The notes below the pieces were generated by a model. The model saw nothing but the letters and a program-made list of their open reading frames with translations, had not been told where the DNA came from and did no database searches. A program made the position numbers and the translations under genes. This document shows positions 6,302 through 12,161 of a stretch of DNA of 12,161 nucleotides, one piece after another. The DNA is from Alphaproteobacteria bacterium (GTDB lineage: Bacteria; Pseudomonadota; Alphaproteobacteria; Micropepsales; Micropepsaceae), in NCBI GenBank assembly GCA_028869725.1, contig JAGWRJ010000327.1, positions 1 to 12,161 of the forward strand, written 5' to 3'. Positions within the stretch are counted from its first letter, which is position 1; each line of letters begins with the position of its first letter.

Positions 6302-7348
6302 ATGGCTGATCCGGTTACCGCGTTGCTGCGCTGCGCCCCGCCGGAGACGGCGCACCGCGCCAGTATTGCCCTCGTCAGGCTTGCGCGGCCGTTCCTGCCC
6401 GCAGCCAGCGCGGACAGCCCAATGCTCGGGATCTCGGTTCTGGGTCTGCACTTTCCCAACCCCGTGGGCCTGGCCGCAGGCTACGACAAGGACGGCGAAG
6501 TGCCGGACGCCATGCTGAAGCTCGGGTTCGGCTTTGCCGAAGTGGGAACCGTCACGCCACGCCCCCAGGCAGGCAATCCGCGGCCGAGGTTGTTCCGTTT
6601 GCGTGAAGACCGTGCGGTCATCAATCGCATGGGCTTCAACAATGCCGGACAGGAGGCTTTGGCCATGCGCCTTGCAACGCGACCGCGTCGCGGCATCCTC
6701 GGCATCAATATCGGTGCCAACAAGGACAGCCGCGACCGTATCGCAGATTACCGCGCAGGCTTTGAACGGCTCGCAGGCCTTGCGGATTATGTGACGGTGA
6801 ATGTCTCCTCGCCCAACACGCCGGGCCTGCGCGGATTGCAGAACCGCGATGACCTCCTGACGCTCTTGACGGCGCTCCAGCAAGAACGGGCACGACAGGA
6901 GACGGCAACACCCCTGCTGCTCAAGATTGCGCCCGACATCGATGCGGGCGCCATGGATGACATTGCCGAGGTCTGCCTTGAAACCGGCATCGACGGGCTC
7001 ATCGTCACCAATACCACGATCGCCCGGCCAAAGACGCTGCAGAGCCGCTTTGCCGACGAAGCCGGCGGGCTTTCAGGAGCGCCGTTGTTTCAGCCGTCAA
7101 CCGAGGTGCTCAAGGCCATGCGCACCCGCCTTGGCACGCGCCTCGTCCTGATTGGCGTGGGAGGCATTGCGAGCGGTGCTGATGCCTATGCCAAGATCCG
7201 CGCCGGTGCCAGCCTGGTTCAACTCTATACCGCGCTGGCCTATGAAGGCCCTGGACTTGTCGCACGCATCAAGCGCGAACTTGCCACGCTTCTGGCCCGC
7301 GACGGTTTTCAGCAACTGAAAGATGCCGTCGGCGTCGACGTATCCTGA
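6302..7348 (+). CDS. pyrD: Dihydroorotate dehydrogenase (quinone), class 2
   Basis: The 348-residue flavoprotein oxidises dihydroorotate to orotate in pyrimidine synthesis and passes electrons to the membrane quinone pool (EC 1.3.5.2). The N-terminal helical extension (1-40), which docks class 2 enzymes to the membrane, is present. Family motifs follow: NPVGLAAGYDKDGE (53-66), VGTVTPRPQAGNPRPR (81-96), INRMGFNNAG (107-116), GINIGANKDS (134-143), VNVSSPNTPGLRGLQ (166-180) with the catalytic serine loop, LLLKIAPD (205-212), TNTTI (236-240) and GVGGIASG (285-292). Length and motifs indicate an intact gene. The start is fixed by TAGGAGGT 8 nt upstream. It appears monocistronic: the upstream gene is divergent and the thioesterase pair converges 26 nt downstream of its stop. 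Confidence 0.97.
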   Translation: MADPVTALLRCAPPETAHRASIALVRLARPFLPAASADSPMLGISVLGLHFPNPVGLAAGYDKDGEVPDAMLKLGFGFAEVGTVTPRPQAGNPRPRLFRLREDRAVINRMGFNNAGQEALAMRLATRPRRGILGINIGANKDSRDRIADYRAGFERLAGLADYVTVNVSSPNTPGLRGLQNRDDLLTLLTALQQERARQETATPLLLKIAPDIDAGAMDDIAEVCLETGIDGLIVTNTTIARPKTLQSRFADEAGGLSGAPLFQPSTEVLKAMRTRLGTRLVLIGVGGIASGADAYAKIRAGASLVQLYTALAYEGPGLVARIKRELATLLARDGFQQLKDAVGVDVS

Positions 7349-7374
7349 GCCAGATTGGACACATGCTCGGCCGT

Positions 7375-7785
7375 CTAGCGCTGCAGGAGCACATGCCCTC
7401 TCAGGGCAGCGATCGGGCGGGTCTCATCTTCCTGCCACATCTGGGCGTGGACATTCACCGTACGCCGGCCACGCTTGACGATGAGGGCCCGCGCAAAACT
7501 TGTGAGCGCACGGCCGCTGCGCAGATAGTCGATGACCATGTCGACCGGTTTGGGCAGGCGTACACAGGCCAGCTCATGGACGACTTGTGCCAGGGCCGCA
7601 GTCTCCAGCAGGGAGCCGATGACCCCGCCATGCAGGGCCGGCAGCACCGGATTGCCGATCAGCTGCTGGGTGAACGGCAATTCGAGGATGAGGCCTTCGC
7701 CATCCGCGACCACCTTCATTCCCATCAGCCGGCAATAGGGAATGGACTCCAGCAATGCGGTGGGAACCATCGCGGTCTCACTCAT
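7375..7785 (-). CDS. PaaI-family hotdog-fold thioesterase (downstream copy)
   Basis: A 136-residue protein of PaaI/YdiI-like size, expected to hydrolyse acyl- or aryl-CoA thioesters in the cytoplasm. The hotdog signature LHGGVIGSLLETAA (51-64) carries the HGG turn and Glu61 at the position usually held by the catalytic acid. The Asn45-Pro46 ahead of it and the beta-strand VDMVIDYLR (81-89) also fit the fold. Its ATG overlaps the stop of the upstream thioesterase (TCAT at 7782-7785 on the plus strand), so it is the second gene of a coupled pair. A second Met at residue 6 is a less likely start because of that coupling. It converges with pyrD across 26 bp without a visible terminator. The substrate cannot be predicted from the sequence. 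Confidence 0.9.
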   Translation of the reverse strand: MSETAMVPTALLESIPYCRLMGMKVVADGEGLILELPFTQQLIGNPVLPALHGGVIGSLLETAALAQVVHELACVRLPKPVDMVIDYLRSGRALTSFARALIVKRGRRTVNVHAQMWQEDETRPIAALRGHVLLQR

Positions 7786-8225
7786 GACGTCCGTCCCTCA
7801 GGCCGGGTCAGCATGAACGCCGCAGTACACAACGCGATGACGTCCTGATCGGCTTCGTTATGGGCGCTGCCGCGCACGAACGCGATTTCATGGGTGACCT
7901 TGAGACATTCGGCCTCGGCCACAATTGCCATGCCTCTTGTCGCCGGCTTGAGATAATCGATTCTAAGATCAAGCGTCGCGATCGGCATCGGCTGGCCCAG
8001 CGCGCTCATCACCGCTGCACCACAAAGCTGGTCAAGCAGCGAGGTAATGACGCCGCCGTGAATCACGCCGGTCTGTGGATCACCGATCAGATCTTCACGC
8101 CAGTTGATTCTGGCTTTCGCCTGTCCGGCTTTGGCGGAGAGAACTTCGCCGCCGATAGCGGCAAACCAGGGTGTCACGCCGACCATGCGTCGGGCTTCGC
8201 TCTGCCAGTCGGTGTTCTGCGTCAT
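7782..8225 (-). CDS. PaaI-family hotdog-fold thioesterase (upstream copy)
   Basis: A 147-residue hotdog thioesterase, first gene of a coupled pair. The signature GVIHGGVITSLLDQLCG (53-69) has HGG at 56-58 and Asp65 as the likely catalytic acid, where its partner has Glu. LDLRIDYLKPA (85-95) is the following core strand. The two proteins look like divergent paralogues rather than a recent duplication, and may form homo- or heterotetramers. ATG 8225 gives the usual PaaI length; a GTG at 8297 would add 24 residues without family likeness and would run into the tetR promoter region. The ATG lies inside a 16-bp palindrome and has no clear Shine-Dalgarno. The gene is divergent from tetR, suggesting control by that repressor. 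Confidence 0.88.
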   Translation of the reverse strand: MTQNTDWQSEARRMVGVTPWFAAIGGEVLSAKAGQAKARINWREDLIGDPQTGVIHGGVITSLLDQLCGAAVMSALGQPMPIATLDLRIDYLKPATRGMAIVAEAECLKVTHEIAFVRGSAHNEADQDVIALCTAAFMLTRPEGRTS

Positions 8226-8232
8226 GACGCAG
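8217..8232. promoter_or_regulatory. Perfect 16-bp palindrome over the thioesterase start codon (candidate operator)
   Basis: CTGCGTCATGACGCAG reads identically on both strands. Its central ATG is the start codon (8225-8223, minus strand) of the upstream thioesterase. Size and symmetry suit a TetR dimer, and a tetR gene begins 104 bp away on the other strand. The palindrome is seen directly; the binding role is inference. Confidence 0.4.
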
Positions 8233-8282
8233 CAATGCGCGTCCGGACCCGGTCCTGTCAATCTGTTGTCCGCAAAGTGAAG

Positions 8283-8310
8283 TTGACGGGCCGTCACGGT
8301 CCTCTAAACT
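8283..8310 (+). promoter_or_regulatory. Candidate tetR promoter with overlapping palindrome
   Basis: TTGACG (8283-8288, five of six matches to the -35 consensus), a 16-nt spacer and TAAACT (8305-8310, a weak -10) would start transcription near 8317, about 20 nt before the tetR ATG. Overlapping the -35 and spacer is TGACGGGCCGTCA (8284-8296), a palindrome with 6-bp arms and one central base. It shares the TGACG core with the palindrome at 8217-8232. This layout suits autoregulation. The promoter call rests on motif match alone. Confidence 0.35.
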
Positions 8311-8336
8311 TGCCTCGTCACAGATCAGGACCGGCC

Positions 8337-8978
8337 ATGGATCTGACTACCCCTACGGCACCGCGCCCTGCGGGCAAGCGCGAGCGCACGAAACAGCAGA
8401 ACCGGCAGGTAATCCTGCAGGCGGCGCGCCAGGTTTTTGCGGAGCTGGGTTACGGTGCGACCACCGTGCGCGACATCATTCGCGCGACGCCGCTGGCAGC
8501 CGGCACCTTCTACAATTACTTCAATTCCAAGGAAGAAGTCTTCCAGGCCATGCAGGATGAGATTGCCTTGCGCATCCGTCCGCGCCTGCATGAGGAACGC
8601 GCCAAAGCCAAAACCATCGAGGAGTTCATCTCCGGCACCTTCCGCACGTTCTTCGAATATGTCGCCTCGGACGAGGCCAATTTCCATGCCATCCGGCGCA
8701 ACACCGACACATTGCGGGTGCGCATGGATACGCCCGAGATCCTGGCGGGATTTCATGAGCTGCGCGCTGATCTCGAAGAGGCGATCGCAAGTGGTCTGTT
8801 TCCGCCGCTGGATGCCGATTATCTGATGGCGGCCATTGTCGGTGTCGCTTTCGAAATCGCCGAACGCATGCTGCGCCGTGAGCGGGCCTGCACCGAAGAT
8901 GCCACACGTTTTGCCACCGCGCTGTTCATGGGCGGCATCAAGGCGTTGCCTGCGATAACCCCGGAGGCACCGGCATGA
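8337..8978 (+). CDS. TetR/AcrR-family transcriptional repressor
   Basis: The 213-residue protein has a basic N-terminus (KRERTKQQNR, 14-23) and a TetR DNA-binding domain at about 24-70: ILQAARQVFAELGYGATTV, DIIRATPLAAGTFYNYFNSKEEVF. The GTFYNYFNSKEE stretch (56-67) is the characteristic recognition helix and following turn. The remaining helices (75-200) form a ligand-binding and dimerisation domain whose effector cannot be read from sequence. ATG 8337 is preceded by AGGA at 8327-8330. Its stop overlaps the start of the quinone oxidoreductase (ATGA at 8975-8978), so the two are coupled. With divergent thioesterases on the other side, the likely role is local repression relieved by an acyl-CoA, fatty acid or reactive enone/quinone; this is inference from context. 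Confidence 0.93.
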   Translation: MDLTTPTAPRPAGKRERTKQQNRQVILQAARQVFAELGYGATTVRDIIRATPLAAGTFYNYFNSKEEVFQAMQDEIALRIRPRLHEERAKAKTIEEFISGTFRTFFEYVASDEANFHAIRRNTDTLRVRMDTPEILAGFHELRADLEEAIASGLFPPLDADYLMAAIVGVAFEIAERMLRRERACTEDATRFATALFMGGIKALPAITPEAPA

Positions 8979-9946
8979 AGGCTCTCCTCTGCCGCGCCCT
9001 AGCCGAAGACCTTGACGGGCTTGCGGTTGAAGAGGTGGAGCTTCCTGCGCTCGCGCCCCAGCAGCTGCGCATTGCCGTACGCGCCGCTGCCGCAAACTTT
9101 CCGGACATCCTGATGGTTCAGGGCAAATATCAGCACCGCCCCGAGCTGCCATTCATCATCGGCGGCGAATGTGCCGGCGAGGTGGTGGCTGTAGGAGAAG
9201 CTGTGACCGGCTTTGCGCCGGGTGACAAGGTGGTGGGTGGCGCCTTCACGGGCGGCTTTGCCCAGTATCGGCATCTGGATCAGAGCCAGGTGCGGCATAT
9301 TCCAAAGGATACGGACTTTGCCACCGCCGCATCGTTCACCACCGCCTATCTCACCGCTTATGTCAGCCTGGTGCGCCGCGCGGATCTTGTGCGGGGCGAG
9401 ACGCTCTTGGTGCACGGTGCAGCGGGCGGGGTCGGACTTGCTGCGGTCGACATGGGCCGCATGCTCGGAGCGACAGTCATCGCCACCGCCTCGAGCGAAG
9501 ACAAGCGGAATTTTCTGCGGGCCTATGGCGCCGATCACGTCCTGCCGTCTCAGGGCTTCCGCGATGCGGTCAAGGATCTCACCGGCGGACGCGGTGCCGA
9601 TGTGATCTACGATCCGGTCGGCGGTGATGTCTTCGATGAAAGCGTACGCGCCATCGCCTTCGGCGGGCGTCTCCTGGTGGTGGGATTTGCCTCGGGACGG
9701 ATTGGCCAGCTTCCGGCCAATCGCGCCCTGATCAAGGGCTTTTCTCTCCTCGGCGTGCGGGCTGGCGAATATGGCCGGCGCTATCCGGACAAAGGGCGCG
9801 AGAACATTGCCGCCATCGATACCATGCTGGGACAGAAGACGATCCGCCCGCACATCTGCGCCCGGTTCCCACTTGATGAGGCAATCCAGGCCCTCAGGAT
9901 GCTGCAGAACCGCCAGGCGATCGGCAAGGTGATCGTCGAGCCTTAG
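8975..9946 (+). CDS. Zinc-independent NADPH:quinone oxidoreductase-like MDR protein
   Basis: The 323-residue protein belongs to the medium-chain dehydrogenase/reductase superfamily, quinone-oxidoreductase branch, which uses NAD(P)H to reduce quinones or enones, including some enoyl-CoAs. Visible features are NFPDILMVQGKYQ (41-53), the GroES-like segment FIIGGECAGEVVAVG (60-74), APGDKVVG (81-88), the nucleotide-binding HGAAGGVGLAAV (147-158) and GADVIYDPVGGDVF (207-220). The GHE motif and structural Cys cluster of zinc alcohol dehydrogenases are absent, as expected. GGAGG at 8963-8967 is a good ribosome-binding site, and the ATG overlaps the tetR stop. The last 4 nt overlap the end of leuB on the opposite strand. 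Cotranscription with tetR suggests it is induced by the repressor's ligand. The true substrate is unknown. Confidence 0.92.
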   Translation: MKALLCRALAEDLDGLAVEEVELPALAPQQLRIAVRAAAANFPDILMVQGKYQHRPELPFIIGGECAGEVVAVGEAVTGFAPGDKVVGGAFTGGFAQYRHLDQSQVRHIPKDTDFATAASFTTAYLTAYVSLVRRADLVRGETLLVHGAAGGVGLAAVDMGRMLGATVIATASSEDKRNFLRAYGADHVLPSQGFRDAVKDLTGGRGADVIYDPVGGDVFDESVRAIAFGGRLLVVGFASGRIGQLPANRALIKGFSLLGVRAGEYGRRYPDKGRENIAAIDTMLGQKTIRPHICARFPLDEAIQALRMLQNRQAIGKVIVEP

Positions 9947-11049
9947 GCCGCGCTCGCATTCAGGGCTGCAAGCACCCTGTCGGTCATTGCGGTGGTTCCC
10001 ACCTTGGTCATGCCCGGCTGCATGATGTCACCGGTACGGTAGCCCTGTCCCAGCACCTGCTCGACAGCCTTTTCCAGAAGCACCGCATCTTCGACGCGCG
10101 CAAAGGAATACCGCAGGCACATCGCCAGAGAGAGAATGCAGGCCAGAGGATTTGCGATGCCCTGGCCGGCAATGTCCGGAGCGCTGCCATGCACCGGCTC
10201 GTACAGGGCAGCCTGGCGGCCATCTGCATCCTTCGCCCCGAGCGACGCGGAAGGCAGCATGCCAATCGAGCCGGTCAGTTCGGCGGCCTCGTCTGACAGG
10301 ATGTCCCCAAACAGATTGTCAGTGACGATGACATCGAACTGCTTGGGATTCTTGACCAGCTGCATGGCGCAGGAATCGGCCAGGATGTGTGTGAGCTCTA
10401 CGTCAGGAAATTCACTGTCATGGATCTTCTGAACCACCTGACGCCACAGCACGCCGCTGACCATCACATTGGATTTTTCGGCGGACGCGACACGCCCTGC
10501 ACGCAGGCGCGCCAGCTCGAACGCGACACGGGCAATGCGCTCGATTTCGCGCGTGGTGTAGACCTGGGTATCGACAGCACGCTTCTGGCCGTCCGGCAGC
10601 TCGGTGATTTCCTTGGGCTCACCGAAATAAACCCCGCCGGTCAACTCGCGCACGATCAGAAGATCCAGTCCCGAGACGATTTCCGGACGCAAGGATGACG
10701 CATCGGTCAGCGCGTCGAAGCACAGCGCCGGCCGCAGATTGGCGAACAGGCCGAGATCCTTGCGCAGGCGCAACAGGCCGCGCTCCGGCTTCTTGTCGAA
10801 ACTGAGCCCGTCCCAGCGGGGCCCGCCGACCGCCCCGAACAGGACGGCATCAGCAGCCTTGGCCTTGTCGATGGTCGGCTGGGGATCGGGCGTACCCAGG
10901 GCTTCATAGGCTGCGCCGCCAATGAGCGCAGTCTCGGTGGTCACCGCAAAGCCTCGCCTGCTGCGAAACCAGTCGAGAACCCGCGCGGTGGCGTCCAGGA
11001 CTTCGGGCCCGATACCATCACCGGGAAGGAGCAGAATATGTGCGGTCAT
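9943..11049 (-). CDS. leuB: 3-isopropylmalate dehydrogenase
   Basis: The 368-residue enzyme oxidatively decarboxylates 3-isopropylmalate to 2-oxoisocaproate with NAD+, the third step specific to leucine synthesis (EC 1.1.1.85). Diagnostic segments are LLPGDGIGPEV (7-17), GAVGGPRWD (72-80), LRKDLGLFANLRP (95-107) with substrate-binding arginines, VRELTGGVYFGE (133-144), Lys192 in EKSNVM, the metal aspartates Asp225, Asp249 and Asp253 (TDNLFGDILSDEA) and EPVHGSAPDIAGQGIANP (284-301), which contacts the dinucleotide. Length and motifs indicate an intact enzyme. It follows leuD by 12 nt on the same strand, so they form an operon. The stop overlaps the end of the convergent oxidoreductase gene by 4 nt. 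Confidence 0.97.
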   Translation of the reverse strand: MTAHILLLPGDGIGPEVLDATARVLDWFRSRRGFAVTTETALIGGAAYEALGTPDPQPTIDKAKAADAVLFGAVGGPRWDGLSFDKKPERGLLRLRKDLGLFANLRPALCFDALTDASSLRPEIVSGLDLLIVRELTGGVYFGEPKEITELPDGQKRAVDTQVYTTREIERIARVAFELARLRAGRVASAEKSNVMVSGVLWRQVVQKIHDSEFPDVELTHILADSCAMQLVKNPKQFDVIVTDNLFGDILSDEAAELTGSIGMLPSASLGAKDADGRQAALYEPVHGSAPDIAGQGIANPLACILSLAMCLRYSFARVEDAVLLEKAVEQVLGQGYRTGDIMQPGMTKVGTTAMTDRVLAALNASAA

Positions 11050-11061
11050 GATGTGCTCGAT

Positions 11062-11667
11062 CTAAAGCCAAGCTGCCGACTGGGCCTGGCGCTGCTCAAA
11101 GGCTGCAATGGCATCCTCCTGGCGCAGTGTCAGGGCGATATCGTCCCAGCCATTGATCAGGCAGGCCTTGCGGAACGGATCAATGTCGAATTTGACGCAG
11201 CCGCCATCCGGGCCATGGATTTCCTGTGCTTCAAGATCAACCGTGATGATGGCATTGGCGCCGCGCTCGGCGTCGTCCATCAGCTTGTCGACATCCGCCT
11301 GCGGCAGCGCGATCGGCAGAATGCCGTTCTTGAAGCAGTTATTGTGAAAAATGTCGGCGAAGCTTGGGGCGATGACGCAGCGTATGCCGAAATCGAGCAG
11401 CGCCCAGGGCGCATGCTCCCGGCTCGAACCGCAGCCGAAATTGGCTCCGGCCACAAGAATCTGGGCTTTGGCATAGGCAGGCTGATTGAGCACGAAATCC
11501 GGATTGAGGCTGCCGTCGGGCCGTGTGCGCAGTTCATGAAACAGCGCCGTACCCAGTCCGGAGCGCCTGATCGTCTTCAGGAATTGCTTGGGAATGATCA
11601 TGTCGGTGTCGACATTGATCATCGGCAGGGGCGCGGCGATGCCGCGCAGTGTCTTGAACGGTTCCAT
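11062..11667 (-). CDS. leuD: 3-isopropylmalate dehydratase small subunit
   Basis: The 201-residue subunit pairs with LeuC (the iron-sulphur subunit) to isomerise 2- to 3-isopropylmalate in leucine synthesis (EC 4.2.1.33). Key segments are the N-terminal MEPFKTLRG, INVDTDMIIPKQFLKTI (17-33), GANFGCGSSREHAPWAL (74-90) and APSFADIFHNNCFKNGILPI (100-119), all characteristic of bacterial LeuD. ATG 11667 gives exactly the usual length; the open frame upstream of it is low-complexity and not family-like. No strong Shine-Dalgarno precedes it. leuB follows 12 nt downstream. leuC is not adjacent in this window: the gene upstream is a potassium channel, so the partner must be encoded elsewhere. Confidence 0.96.
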   Translation of the reverse strand: MEPFKTLRGIAAPLPMINVDTDMIIPKQFLKTIRRSGLGTALFHELRTRPDGSLNPDFVLNQPAYAKAQILVAGANFGCGSSREHAPWALLDFGIRCVIAPSFADIFHNNCFKNGILPIALPQADVDKLMDDAERGANAIITVDLEAQEIHGPDGGCVKFDIDPFRKACLINGWDDIALTLRQEDAIAAFEQRQAQSAAWL

Positions 11668-11879
11668 GGCGGCAGAAGCTAGCGGCGCCAGGGGCAGGGA
11701 GCAAGGTGCGAATGCGCAGCAGAGCTGCGATTTATGCGCTCGGCCAGGCTCTGCCGCCGCAGCGGGGCGCTCCGCCGGCGCAATCAGCGCGCCGCGCGGG
11801 CCGGCTGCGGCAGACATGCTCAGGCGACAGGGCGCAGTCGGGTGGCACCAGCCTCGCGCCTGGCCCTGCCCCGCGTGCC
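11668..11879 (-). promoter_or_regulatory. 212-bp region upstream of leuD, likely the leuDB promoter, with two inverted repeats
   Basis: This is the longest gap in the window and must hold the 3' end of the channel transcript and probably a leuDB promoter. On the minus strand CATAAAT (11736-11730) is the only AT-rich pocket and could be a -10, about 60 nt before the leuD ATG. Directly downstream of it CGCAGC and GCTGCG form an inverted repeat around three bases (11715-11729). Further upstream CGGCGC and GCGCCG form a hairpin with a 7-nt loop (11776-11794), without a U-run. No Leu-rich leader peptide is visible. Functional assignments are inference. Confidence 0.35.
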
Positions 11880-12161
11880 CTAGACCTGAGAGCGCTCGGC
11901 GGCCTCTGCGGCTGGCTCGCCAACCGCTTCGGTATCATGAAAGCGCGACAGGTCGACGATGCGCCGGCCGTCCTCACCGGTCCCCACGACATCGACAAAG
12001 CGCCGGCCCCAGAGAACAGCGGACGGCGCATAGGAGTGGCGTGCATAGATCGTATCGGCGAGCGAGTCATCGCGTCCCGACAGAAGAACCATCAGCTGTG
12101 CCTGACCCTGTTCCAGACTCTCGCGGGTTGCCCCGTAGAGCGGGCTCGTAGTGTCGATGCG
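11880..12161 (-). CDS. KirBac-type inward-rectifier potassium channel, C-terminal fragment (enters from the right edge)
   Basis: The frame is open from base 12161 to TAG at 11882-11880, giving the last 93 residues. The segment TTSPLYGATRESLEQGQAQ (4-22), then LMVLLSGRDDSLADTIYARHSY (23-44), VLWGRRFVDVV (49-59), GRRIVDLSRFHDTEAV (65-80), matches the cytoplasmic C-terminal domain of prokaryotic inward-rectifier K+ channels: the SPLxG turn, the (I/V)LLxGxD(E/D)xxxxTxxARHxY strand, WGxRFVD and RFHDT are recognisable. The pore and selectivity filter lie outside the window and cannot be checked. The Ala/Glu-rich tail after RFHDT is short and probably disordered. It precedes leuD on the same strand with a 212-nt gap, so a separate leuDB promoter is likely. 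Confidence 0.85.
   Translation of the reverse strand, partial: RIDTTSPLYGATRESLEQGQAQLMVLLSGRDDSLADTIYARHSYAPSAVLWGRRFVDVVGTGEDGRRIVDLSRFHDTEAVGEPAAEAAERSQV

Noticed and set aside
6185..6883. N-terminal extension of the S24 regulator to a 430-residue protein
   Set aside because: The extra part is antisense to pyrD and not domain-like; the HTH begins right after ATG 6184.
7349..7374. Possible terminator between pyrD and the convergent thioesterase
   Set aside because: No stable stem or T-run can be read in these 26 bases.
8325..9152. 275-codon minus-strand open frame opposite tetR
   Set aside because: Antisense to a clear TetR gene and the start of the oxidoreductase; no recognisable motif.
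11588..12151. Plus-strand open frame across the leuD upstream gap and the channel end
   Set aside because: Runs antisense to leuD and the potassium channel, with low-complexity Arg/Ala/Pro content and no domain.

Overview
This 12.2-kb window is GC-rich (roughly two-thirds G+C by eye), densely coded bacterial chromosome. It looks alphaproteobacterial, probably near the Caulobacterales/Hyphomonadales/Maricaulales. Supporting signs are the class I (archaeal-type) lysyl-tRNA synthetase, a Cro/C1-S24 regulator of an alphaproteobacterial type, class 2 PyrD, a KirBac-type channel and the codon bias. The placement is an inference from gene content. I see no insertion sequence, prophage, CRISPR array or RNA gene; this is mostly housekeeping and regulatory sequence.

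Left part (1-3150, minus strand): a membrane-anchored hybrid histidine kinase is followed 40 nt downstream by a DinG/Rad3-type helicase that runs off the left edge. The kinase core looks active, but its receiver lacks the phospho-acceptor Asp and its Hpt domain lacks the His. The helicase has an N-terminal region resembling a DnaQ-type exonuclease that has lost its acidic residues.

Centre-left (3219-5590, plus strand): lysK is translationally coupled (ATGA) to a secreted TPR-like protein of unknown function. Their end abuts, stop codon to stop codon, a minus-strand Cro/C1-S24 regulator (5591-6184) whose Ser/Lys protease dyad is replaced. Divergent from that regulator is pyrD (6302-7348), with a strong Shine-Dalgarno site and a stable-looking hairpin just upstream of it.

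Centre-right (7375-9946): two PaaI-type hotdog thioesterases overlap by ATGA on the minus strand. Divergent from them is a TetR repressor, itself ATGA-coupled to a zinc-independent quinone oxidoreductase. The divergent region holds two palindromes built on TGACG/CGTCA, one on a plausible tetR promoter and one on the thioesterase start codon. This looks like a self-contained TetR-controlled locus for CoA-thioester or quinone/enone metabolism.

Right part (9943-12161, minus strand): leuD and leuB (leucine biosynthesis, without leuC alongside) are preceded by a 212-nt gap with two inverted repeats, then by the C-terminus of a KirBac-like inward-rectifier potassium channel that enters from the right edge. 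All three convergent gene pairs have 26 nt or less between stop codons (one overlaps by 4 nt), leaving no room for ordinary intergenic terminators.
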